NCBI GenBank assembly: GCA_900549455.1
Contig: UROM01000083.1
Span: forward strand, 1-7,757
DNA: 7,757 nt
Source of the DNA: an uncultured Collinsella sp.
GTDB lineage: Bacteria > Actinomycetota > Coriobacteriia > Coriobacteriales > Coriobacteriaceae
Reading direction: 5' to 3'
The notes under the pieces were generated by a model that searched no databases, was not told the origin of the DNA, and saw only the letters and a program-made list of their open reading frames with translations. This document shows, piece by piece, positions 1 to 6,096 of this stretch (position 1 is the stretch's first letter; every line of letters starts with the position of its first letter). A program made the position numbers and the translations under genes.

Positions 1-50
1 GATCTACACTTATGCGATCGTCGGCAGCGTCAGATGTGTATAAGAGACAG
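1..50 (+). other. Nextera i5-side sequencing adapter (not genomic)
   Basis: Positions 1-9 match the 3' end of the Illumina P5 oligo. Positions 10-17 (TTATGCGA) sit where the i5 index belongs, 18-31 are the Nextera read-1 linker, and 32-50 are the 19-bp Tn5 mosaic end ending in GAGACAG. Genomic sequence therefore begins at 51. The index looks like one from the standard Nextera XT v2 set, from memory. Nothing biological should be called here. Confidence 0.98.
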
Positions 51-301
51 TGGCAGATGTAGACGAGCCGCGCCTCGTCGCTCGCGCCCGGCACGGTAAT
101 CATAAGGTTGCGGCGCCCGGGGAGCACTTCGAGCTCGCGTATCTCTGCGGCGTTCAACACGGGTGAATCGAGTTTGGCAATATACGCCTCGACCAGGCCT
201 TTGATATGTTGTTCGATCTCGCCCTCATATGCGCCGGGGTCCGAGCTGTCAATCTTCACAAGGTCCTGCGCAAGCCGCCAGGCAAAGTCCTCATCAACCA
301 T
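51..301 (-). CDS. M20-family metallopeptidase/deacylase, N-terminal fragment (cut by the window end)
   Basis: An open minus-strand frame runs from ATG at 301 to the adapter junction, giving 83 codons plus two bases. The protein begins MVDEDFAWRLAQDLVKIDSS and continues through a DPGAYEGEIEQHI stretch, a PGRRNL turn (61-65) and a beta strand RLVYIC (78-83). This is the N-terminal pattern of M20 zinc hydrolases (the ArgE, DapE and carboxypeptidase G2 group): a helix, an 'IDSSDP' motif, then the strand leading to the first metal-binding HxD. The next codon begins CA, consistent with that His, but it is cut off. A Shine-Dalgarno GAGG (308-311) sits 6 nt before the ATG. The family would hydrolyse an amide bond of an N-acyl amino acid or dipeptide using two zinc ions; the exact substrate cannot be told from this fragment. 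It is transcribed divergently from the gene at 456. Confidence 0.82.
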
Positions 302-311
302 ATGCAACCTC

Positions 312-340
312 ACAATCAGTTTGTTTGCCAAACCGATTGT
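312..340 (-). promoter_or_regulatory. Inverted repeat (operator or leader hairpin) before the M20 gene
   Basis: Twelve-base arms (312-323 and 329-340) are inverted copies with one mismatch (318/334), separated by 5 bases. On the minus-strand transcript the mismatch becomes a G-U pair, so the RNA could form a 12-bp stem with a GCAAA loop ending directly next to the GAGG ribosome-binding site. It may be a repressor operator of the TetR/MarR size class or an RBS-controlling hairpin. The sequence alone does not decide between these. Confidence 0.5.
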
Positions 341-404
341 AAGCCTCCTGAGAGATTCACGACGTGCACGTAGCAGTATTTACCGTTCGCAGGCTAAGCC
401 ATCG

Positions 405-452
405 CGTTTGTCGTCTGGGCGGGCTCACAAACGACGTAGTGGGTACGTACCC
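405..452. promoter_or_regulatory. Palindromes upstream of the AbiEi-like gene
   Basis: Two inverted repeats lie between the divergent genes. CGTTTGT (405-411) and ACAAACG (427-433) are separated by 15 bases. GGGTACGTACCC (441-452) is a perfect 12-bp palindrome ending three bases before the chosen ATG at 456. The second occupies the place where a Shine-Dalgarno sequence would be expected, and none is seen. A further 10-bp palindrome, ACGTGCACGT, lies at 362-371. These are candidate operator sites controlling one or both divergent genes. I found no convincing -35/-10 pair. Confidence 0.4.
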
Positions 453-455
453 TTC

Positions 456-1505
456 ATGGACGACATGCTGTGCGACATATCTGCCTTTCGGTATCACCGG
501 ATACCTCCACAGGTCTTGGCAATAATGCCGGACCTGCCCGATTCTGCGGACGATCCGCGCAGGGAGCGCCTTTGTGAGCATCCGCTTGTCAAACATTTCC
601 TGGGCACCCCGTTACACGTGTTGGCACAGGGCAGCTGTGGACGTAAGGGCGATCGTATTGTCAGACATGTTTGGAACGGGGAGAGGCCGTTTGGCTCCGT
701 GCGGCAGACAGAGTTTGGCCTCGATGTCGCGTCCCCGCTCTTTACGCTGTTGACCATTGCTTCCTCGGTCTCAAACGAGCGTCTGATCATGTGCATGTAT
801 GAGATGTGCGGCACCTTTGCCGTGTGCAAGATTGCGCCTCAAGTAAAGTTGGCACTTGAGCAGGCATATGGGGGCCGGTGGGGCGACGCACGATTAGGCT
901 GGGAAAACGTAAAGGATGCCTCGGGGAATCCAACGGACTTGTGGAAACGACCCCGCTTGATCGAGCTCTCTGAACTTACGGAGTTCGCCAACAAGATCCA
1001 GGGGCTCCGCGGTGCTAAATCGTTCACACGTGCCGCGAAATGCATTACGGGGATTGTGGCATCGCCGCTTGAGGTCCAGGCTTCGATGCTGTTTGGCCTT
1101 TCGAGGCTGCGCGGCGGCGAAGGGCTGCACCTCACCAATAACGTCGAGATTCGCATGACGCGCAGCGCCCGCTTGATTTCGGGGCTTGATAGGCGCTACG
1201 CCGATATCCTGCTGTCAAATAAGGACGGCAGCCGAGAGTGCTTGGTTGAATGCCAGGGTAAAGCAATTCACGGATCCATAGAATCCAAGATCTCGGACTC
1301 CGATCGAACGACGGCCCTGCAGACGATGGGATATCCTGTCGTTCTGATGACCTATGGTCAGCTAGTCGACTCCGATGCCTTCCGCGTGGTGATGGAACTC
1401 ATCATGTCCTATCTCGATATGCCGCTGAAAGACAAGACGCCGCGGCAGCAGGAGCTCGAACGGCGGCTTCGTGAGGAGATTTTTATCGATTGGGCGGGAA
1501 TGTAG
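456..1505 (+). CDS. AbiEi-like protein with C-terminal PD-(D/E)XK nuclease-like domain
   Basis: This 349-aa cytosolic protein has no signal peptide or membrane segment. The N-terminal half (about 1-130) has an ISAFRYHRIPP motif (9-18), then HVWNGERPFG (71-80), a VASPLF strand-turn (91-96) and EMCGT (116-120). That order resembles AbiEi-type antitoxin-like proteins of Coriobacteriia ('SALR...', 'P..S', 'SPE', 'ELCGTY'). An SPLE motif (203-206) is followed by a GLDRRYADILL strand (243-253), ECLVECQGKAIH (261-272) and SDSDRTTALQTMGYPVV (280-296). D250, E265 and Q267/K269 are spaced like the PD-(D/E)XK active site of DUF559/Vsr-like nucleases, with the usual following D..R...L...G..V. An upstream in-frame extension to 108 is rejected because it overlaps the M20 gene antisense and has low-complexity shadow composition. 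The start is still uncertain: there is no clear SD, and the next Met is codon 4. The gene stands alone. AbiEi proteins are normally paired with AbiEii toxins, but no partner is next to it here. The function is unknown; a DNA-acting or regulatory role is inference. Confidence 0.68.
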   Translation: MDDMLCDISAFRYHRIPPQVLAIMPDLPDSADDPRRERLCEHPLVKHFLGTPLHVLAQGSCGRKGDRIVRHVWNGERPFGSVRQTEFGLDVASPLFTLLTIASSVSNERLIMCMYEMCGTFAVCKIAPQVKLALEQAYGGRWGDARLGWENVKDASGNPTDLWKRPRLIELSELTEFANKIQGLRGAKSFTRAAKCITGIVASPLEVQASMLFGLSRLRGGEGLHLTNNVEIRMTRSARLISGLDRRYADILLSNKDGSRECLVECQGKAIHGSIESKISDSDRTTALQTMGYPVVLMTYGQLVDSDAFRVVMELIMSYLDMPLKDKTPRQQELERRLREEIFIDWAGM

Positions 1506-1577
1506 CGGCGCGGGTGGAAAACGATTGCGCGAGCTAGAGTTTTGGTTGCGAAAAAACTTCAGTTGCTCCTTGGAATT

Positions 1578-1767
1578 GGCTTGAAAAGTGCTACCCAGAA
1601 CAAGTTATTTCGGAAAATGGACAGTCAACTTTAATTCGGCATATAGAGATCGATTTTTACCTACTAAACCCCTGATAAAGCTGCTGATAAAAGCAGCTGT
1701 GCTTAGCGACTAGGGCCTTACTGTCGATTATCCGAAACAACTTGTTCTGGGTAGCACTTTTCAAGCC
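1578..1767. repeat. 190-bp MITE-like palindromic element
   Basis: The terminal arms 1578-1614 and 1731-1767 are 37-bp inverted repeats with one mismatch (1607/1738). Pairing resumes inside them (1616-1625 with 1720-1729, one mismatch), so about 47 bases per side can fold together. The middle carries another hairpin, AGCTGC (1679-1684) with GCAGCT (1693-1698). The element is visibly more A+T-rich than the genes beside it and holds no ORF of note. It lies between the convergent ends of the 456-1505 gene and serA. It could be a non-autonomous transposable element (MITE), a structured RNA, or a bidirectional terminator. I could not see a convincing target-site duplication at its edges. The 72 bases before it (1506-1577) show nothing recognisable. 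Confidence 0.8.
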
Positions 1768-1781
1768 GCCGGGAGCACGAA

Positions 1782-1817
1782 ATTCGCCCCCCGGTTTCGT
1801 GAAAACGGGGGGCGAAT
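1782..1817 (-). terminator. GC-rich terminator hairpin of the serC-serA operon
   Basis: A perfect 12-bp stem (1782-1793 with 1806-1817, core CGCCCCCCG/CGGGGGGCG) encloses a 12-base loop and lies 37 bases past the serA stop. On the minus strand the 3' arm runs into ATTTCG, a short U-rich tail, so it fits a rho-independent terminator for serCA. The plus-strand tail is not U-rich, so any effect on the opposing gene would be weaker. Confidence 0.75.
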
Positions 1818-1854
1818 GGACTTCGTGGTCTGTCTGGCAGGCTTGGCGCCGACG

Positions 1855-3018
1855 CTACTTGATCACGCGCACGCGATACATCGACGGAATCTGCTTGAGC
1901 GCCTCGATGGTGCTGCTGTCCAGGTGCTCGTCGGTGTCGAACATGGTGTAGGCGTTCTCGCCGGCGGACTCGTTGGTCATACGCTGCACGTTGGCGTTGT
2001 CCTTGGCCAGGATCGCCGTGATCTGGCCGATCATGTTGGGCACGTTGGCGTGCAGGCAGGCGATGCGGCTTGCGGCGCGTGCCTTGCCCATGCTGCAGGC
2101 GGGGTAGTTGACGCTGTGCGCTATGTTGCCGTTCTCCAGGTAATCCTTGAGCTCGCTGATGGCCATGTCGGCGCAGTTGGCCTCGGCCTCGCCGGTGCCG
2201 GCGCCCGAGTGCGTGGTGATAAACGTGTTGGGCATCTTGACGGTCTTGGGCGTGGCGAAGTCGCAGCTAAACCAGCTGAGCTTGCCCTCGCGCAGGGCGG
2301 CGTCAACGGCGTCCTCGTCAATGATGGTTTCGCGCGCGTAGTTGATGAGGACGGCGTTGGGTGCCAGCAGGTTAATCTGCTCGGTGCTGATCATGCCGAT
2401 GGTGTCTGCCTTGCTGGGCACGTGTACGGTGAGGTAGTCGCAGCCGCGGCACAGATCCTCGAGCGTGCCCACGCGCTGCACCTCGCGGCTCAGCACCCAC
2501 GCGTGCTCAACGGAAATGAACGGATCGTAGCCGTAGACATCCATGCCCAGATCGACGCAGGCGTTGGCGACCTTGGAGCCCACGTTGCCCAGGCCGATGA
2601 CGCCGATGCGCTTGCCCTTGAGCTCGCGGCCCACAAAGGCCTTCTTGGCTTTCTCGGCATCGACCTGAATCTCGGGGTCGTCGGCGTTGTCGCGCACCCA
2701 GTTCATCGATTGCACTACGCCGCGGCTCGAAAGCACCAGCATGCCCAGGACGAGCTCCTTGACGGCGTTGCTGTTGGCGCCGGGGGAGTTAAAGACCACG
2801 ACGCCCTTCTTGGCGTACTCTTCGACGGGGATGTTGTTGACGCCGGCGCCGCAGCGGGCGATGGCGCGGATGCCCTCAGGCAGCTCGTAGCCGTGCAGGT
2901 CGGTGGAGCGCATCAGGACGGCATCGGCCTCCTCGGCGGTGCCCACAAACTCGTAGCCCTCGCCAAACTCGACCTTGCCGTCCTTGGTAATGTCGTCGAT
3001 GGTCTTAATCTTACGCAT
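1855..3018 (-). CDS. serA: D-3-phosphoglycerate dehydrogenase (short form with ACT domain)
   Basis: This cytosolic enzyme oxidises 3-phosphoglycerate to 3-phosphohydroxypyruvate with NAD+, the first committed step of serine synthesis. The 387-aa length fits the short SerA class. The substrate-binding part contains RCGAGVNNIP (55-64) and NSPGANSNAVKE (77-88). The NAD-binding Rossmann fold has GLGNVG (142-147) followed by D165 in YGYDP. The active-site region has R229 (NYARE), D253 and H270 (TTHSGAG). A C-terminal ACT domain, probably allosteric, spans about 316-387. The Glu that usually follows in the 'DF..EE' segment is absent (DFATPK, 253-258); see findings. The ATG at 3018 is preceded by a good SD, AAGGAG (3025-3030), 6 nt away. 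It lies 69 bases downstream of serC and is almost certainly co-transcribed with it; the hairpin at 1782-1817 ends the operon. Confidence 0.95.
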   Translation of the reverse strand: MRKIKTIDDITKDGKVEFGEGYEFVGTAEEADAVLMRSTDLHGYELPEGIRAIARCGAGVNNIPVEEYAKKGVVVFNSPGANSNAVKELVLGMLVLSSRGVVQSMNWVRDNADDPEIQVDAEKAKKAFVGRELKGKRIGVIGLGNVGSKVANACVDLGMDVYGYDPFISVEHAWVLSREVQRVGTLEDLCRGCDYLTVHVPSKADTIGMISTEQINLLAPNAVLINYARETIIDEDAVDAALREGKLSWFSCDFATPKTVKMPNTFITTHSGAGTGEAEANCADMAISELKDYLENGNIAHSVNYPACSMGKARAASRIACLHANVPNMIGQITAILAKDNANVQRMTNESAGENAYTMFDTDEHLDSSTIEALKQIPSMYRVRVIK

Positions 3019-3071
3019 GAAAAACTCCTTAGCAGGTTTGTCTAAAACAGGTGGTTTGAAGTGGCTGGTCG

Positions 3072-3088
3072 GCCCGCGTGTTGCGGGC
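3072..3088 (-). other. Small hairpin between serC and serA
   Basis: GCCCGC (3072-3077) and GCGGGC (3083-3088) form a perfect 6-bp stem with a 5-base loop. It begins on the last base of the serC stop codon. There is no U-tract on the minus strand, so it is unlikely to be a full terminator. It could stabilise the serC part of the message or lower read-through into serA. Confidence 0.45.
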
Positions 3089-4212
3089 TAGTTAGATCGC
3101 GGACTCAAACTATGCTGCGCTTCGAAGTCCTTCATGTACGTGGCCAGCGCTTGCACGTCCTCCATGGTGACGGCGTTGTACACGCTTGCGCGCATGCCGC
3201 CGACGAGGCGATGGCCCTTGACGTTTTGAATCTGGTGCTCGGCCGCGCCTGCAACAAAGGCCGCATCGAGCTCGGCGTCGCCGGTGCGGAAGGTGACGTT
3301 GGCGATGGAGCGGCTGTCGGCCTGCGTTGTGCCATGGAACAGCTCGCTGTGCTCGAGCAGGTCGTAGAGCAGGTTGGCCTTGGCCCAGTTGCGCTCGGCC
3401 ATGGCGGCAAGTCCGCCGGTCTGCTCAACCCAACGGAACACCTTGCCGCACACGTAGATGCCAAAGGTGTTGGGCGTGTTGAGCATGGAGCCCTTGGCGA
3501 CCTGGGTCTTGAGGTCCAGGTACTGCGGCGTCTGCGCAAAGGCGGGGCTTTCGGCGATAAGGTCGTCGCGCACGATGACCACGGTCACGCCTGCGGCGCC
3601 GGCGTTTTTCTGCGCGCCGGCGTAAATGAGCCCGTAGCGCTCAACGTCGAGCGGCTGTGACAAAAAGCAGCTCGAGACATCGGCGACCATCGGCACATCG
3701 CCGCAGTTGGGCAGCTCGTGGTACATGGTGCCAAAGATAGTGTTGTTCTGGCAGATGTAGACGTAGTCGAGTCCGTCGCCCGCGGCCTCGGCGGCAATGC
3801 GCGCGTTGACGTCGGCCATGTCTGGGATGCGGTCGAAATTGGTGTCCTCGGAGCTCGCGAGCAGCACGGCCTCGCCGTACTTGGCGGCCTCCTTGTACGC
3901 CTTGTTGGCAAAGTTGCCGGTCACGACGTAGCCGGCGCGGCCGCGGCGCATGAGGTTCATGGGGATGCCCGCAAACTGCAGCGTGGCGCCGCCCTGCAAA
4001 AACAGGACACGGTAGTTGTCGGGGATGCTCAGCAGGCGGCGCAGGGTTGCCTCGGCGTCGTCGATGATCTGCTGGTACATGCTAGATCGATGGCTCATCT
4101 CGAGCACGGACATGCCGCAACCGCGGTAGTCCATCATCTCGTCGGCGATCTCGGCGAGCACGCTTGTGGGCAGTGCGGCCGGGCCAGCTGAGAAGTTGTG
4201 CACACGTGCCAT
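3088..4212 (-). CDS. serC: Phosphoserine aminotransferase
   Basis: This PLP enzyme transfers the amino group of glutamate to 3-phosphohydroxypyruvate, giving phosphoserine; family members may also act on the vitamin B6 precursor 4-phosphohydroxythreonine. The 374-aa length is within the normal range. The N-terminus VHNFSAGPAALP (4-15) is the SerC signature. SHRS (40-43) and GGAT (74-77) form the substrate phosphate and cofactor pocket. D178 in ADVSS should contact the PLP ring nitrogen. K202 in AGAQKNAGAAG is the Schiff-base lysine, and LNTPNTF (244-250) and MRASVYNAV (340-348) are further conserved segments. The ATG at 4212 has an SD-like GAGGGG (4222-4227) about 9 nt upstream. It is the first gene of the serC-serA pair, and SerC makes its substrate from the SerA product, so order and function agree. 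SerB is not in the window. Confidence 0.96.
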   Translation of the reverse strand: MARVHNFSAGPAALPTSVLAEIADEMMDYRGCGMSVLEMSHRSSMYQQIIDDAEATLRRLLSIPDNYRVLFLQGGATLQFAGIPMNLMRRGRAGYVVTGNFANKAYKEAAKYGEAVLLASSEDTNFDRIPDMADVNARIAAEAAGDGLDYVYICQNNTIFGTMYHELPNCGDVPMVADVSSCFLSQPLDVERYGLIYAGAQKNAGAAGVTVVIVRDDLIAESPAFAQTPQYLDLKTQVAKGSMLNTPNTFGIYVCGKVFRWVEQTGGLAAMAERNWAKANLLYDLLEHSELFHGTTQADSRSIANVTFRTGDAELDAAFVAGAAEHQIQNVKGHRLVGGMRASVYNAVTMEDVQALATYMKDFEAQHSLSPRSN

Positions 4213-4250
4213 CTTCTAGTTCCCCTCGTAGTCGTTTGAGCGTTCGGGAT

Positions 4251-4259
4251 ACTTTAGCA
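4251..4259 (-). promoter_or_regulatory. Possible extended -10 promoter of serCA
   Basis: Read on the minus strand this is TGC followed by TAAAGT, an extended -10 (TGnTATAAT-like, 4 of 6) 38 bases before the serC start. No good -35 accompanies it. The rest of the 141-base gap between the helicase gene and serC (4213-4353) shows no clear terminator, so read-through from upstream genes remains possible. Confidence 0.35.
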
Positions 4260-4353
4260 CAGTGGAGCGCCGGGCGCGACCGCATCACGGTAAAACTCGA
4301 GTGCGCCGCTATGATTTACAGGATGGTTACATGGGGGAGGGCGGTCGTTAGGT

Positions 4354-6096
4354 CTATATCACCGGGATATACCGTGACAAATACTCCTTGAGCGCTGGGT
4401 CGCATACATAAAGAAACGTTCCCAGCATGCCGCGCGTCATGAGAACGTAGTAGGCGTTGACGATAATCTTTCGTAGGTCGTCGTCGCTTGCCTTTTTCTT
4501 TGCGACGGTATCTTTGAAGTTTGCCTTGTTAACGCAGACGCCCCCTTTGTCGTTGTCGTAGTAAATGTCGGGACCCAGAATTACGAACCCGTAATTGAGG
4601 TCGTAGCCCTGCACTGTGTGAATGCAACCAACCTCATTGACGGCGTTGGCCGAGTTGACCCAATCCTTTTGAGTTGAATTCCAACGTTTGCGAATGCCCT
4701 CAATGACGATATCGAACGCATCTTTATTGGTCTTGGTTTCCCACTTCCAAGCGAAGCCGGCAGTCATGCGAGATAGGCTGGTTTCTTCTTCCTTAGCTTG
4801 TTGTAGGGAGCAGAAGTCTTCGAATCGGTTGACAATGGCAAATTGATAGCGTGGCACATCGCTTCCGGGGTCCTTGTCTCGCGAGTCGTAAGGCCGAGAG
4901 GCAAAGAGCTCATCAAACTTCATGCCGGCATGCATGTACGCTTTGTTATCAAGCAGGTCGTAGACAAAATCGAGGTACTCATCGCCGCCACGCACACGCA
5001 TTTGGGTGCTCAAGTTGAATTCTTCGGTCTCGATTCCTGCTTCTTCGAGTTGGTTGAGTCGTTGCTCAAGACCGTCTCGATTGAGGCCGGATGCCCTGAC
5101 TTGCTGCTTGGGGTCATAAAACAGATATGCCTTGTCGCAGCATTTGAATATCCAGTCAACTTGGTTGCTCGTATGCGGAAGGTCGAGACGATCACAGGTG
5201 CTATAGAAGGCCTTGATGCCGGAGCCCATGCTTAGATAATTACCCAGTCGATGTGCTTCATCGACAAGTAGGATGTCATAACGATCATTTTTGGTTACGT
5301 CACTGGGGCTCAAGATATCGCCAGGCTTTAACCCTGGAAGGAAGTGCGTGAGTTTCCTGAGGGTCTTCTTCAGGGAATCCATGGGGGTGACAAAACCGAC
5401 TCGCATGCCGGAAAGGTTGGGCTCATTTTTGATTTTGAACATGAGACTGATGGCGAGGATTGTTTTACCTGTTCCCGGCGCGCCATTCACGACGGTTATA
5501 CGTTCTCTTTTTGAGCCGCCATGTTTTACGTCTTCATGCTCCTGTTCGAGACGTTTATAAATCGTCTCGATCGTTTCGTATTGGTCGGGCGTAAGCGTCT
5601 TGAAAGGCGAGAACTTGAACAGATCGGAGTTCTCGAGCTCTTCAATCGGATGAATCGCGTAGTTTTCTTCGCGAAGCTTTGTCCAGAGGTCTCGGAACCT
5701 CTGGCGATACTGAGGCCGCTCAAAATAATCGAATTGGGCATAGCCGTTGTTGGCATTGGTGACCTGGTATTTTTCGTCGGCACAGAACAGCTCAATAAGT
5801 CGATTCTCGAACTCGAACGTTGCGGATTGGTTGAAGGTGGGATTGTCGATCAGAAGGGTCCGGTCGAAGTCCTTGTCCACGTTTGCAGCGTGTTGTTTCA
5901 TACGGCGCTGGTAGTTGGTTGTTTGGCCGATGTATGCCGTCTTGTTTCTGCTGTTGGTGAGAATGTAAAGGACGGGCCAACTCTCGTCATGATGGGCTCC
6001 AGGCTTTGGCGTGCCAAAGTCCTGAAGAGATTCGCTTGTCTCAAAGGGCTGGGGCAGGGGAAGCGTGTATTGCCGAAGGGCGAACTCATTACTCAT
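4354..6096 (-). CDS. GIY-YIG nuclease fused to DUF2075 (Schlafen-type) helicase
   Basis: This 580-aa cytosolic protein has two enzymatic parts. Residues 41-120 are a GIY-YIG nuclease domain: VLYIL (42-46), AYIGQT (54-59), R64/R65, the metal-binding Glu in FENRLIELF (E97), and NANNG (114-118, with N113 nearby). Catalytic positions look intact. Residues 165-575 are a DUF2075/superfamily 1 helicase: Walker A GAPGTGKT (205-212), Walker B DILLVDEAHRL (274-284), YDPKQQ (327-332), a motif with Q365 and R367, HTVQGYDL (493-500), and YVLMTRG (550-556) whose R555 is a likely arginine finger. The family is predicted to act on DNA or RNA with ATP. The start is ATG at 6096, with an SD-like AGGCGG upstream. 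It overlaps the stop of the pyrophosphohydrolase gene by 8 bases (ATGAGTAA), implying translational coupling. A longer frame to 6198 lies inside that gene and is rejected. Base composition is lower in G+C than serCA, suggesting horizontal acquisition. A defence role is inference. Confidence 0.88.
   Translation of the reverse strand: MSNEFALRQYTLPLPQPFETSESLQDFGTPKPGAHHDESWPVLYILTNSRNKTAYIGQTTNYQRRMKQHAANVDKDFDRTLLIDNPTFNQSATFEFENRLIELFCADEKYQVTNANNGYAQFDYFERPQYRQRFRDLWTKLREENYAIHPIEELENSDLFKFSPFKTLTPDQYETIETIYKRLEQEHEDVKHGGSKRERITVVNGAPGTGKTILAISLMFKIKNEPNLSGMRVGFVTPMDSLKKTLRKLTHFLPGLKPGDILSPSDVTKNDRYDILLVDEAHRLGNYLSMGSGIKAFYSTCDRLDLPHTSNQVDWIFKCCDKAYLFYDPKQQVRASGLNRDGLEQRLNQLEEAGIETEEFNLSTQMRVRGGDEYLDFVYDLLDNKAYMHAGMKFDELFASRPYDSRDKDPGSDVPRYQFAIVNRFEDFCSLQQAKEEETSLSRMTAGFAWKWETKTNKDAFDIVIEGIRKRWNSTQKDWVNSANAVNEVGCIHTVQGYDLNYGFVILGPDIYYDNDKGGVCVNKANFKDTVAKKKASDDDLRKIIVNAYYVLMTRGMLGTFLYVCDPALKEYLSRYIPVI

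Noticed and set aside
108..455. 116-residue N-terminal extension of the AbiEi-like gene
   Set aside because: It overlaps the M20 gene in antisense, is Ser/Arg-rich shadow sequence, and family-like sequence begins only after 456.
1511..1577. AGTTTT/AAAACT hairpin after the AbiEi-like gene
   Set aside because: It is a weak A/T stem with a large loop; the adjacent 190-bp palindrome is a better candidate for stopping transcription.
1816..3045. 409-aa plus-strand frame antisense to serA
   Set aside because: It mirrors serA exactly and arises from G+C-rich codon bias; its translation is repetitive Ala/Gly/Val/His without a family motif. The same applies to the frames antisense to serC and to the antiporter.
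3749..3763. 15-base match to the first genomic bases (51-65)
   Set aside because: Both encode VYIC in unrelated proteins (SerC and M20), so it is a chance match, not a duplication.
4277..4347. Inverted repeat CGACCGC/GCGGTCG upstream of serC
   Set aside because: The arms are only 7 bp and 57 bases apart in G+C-rich DNA, with no U-tract. It is likely chance and not a terminator or riboswitch.
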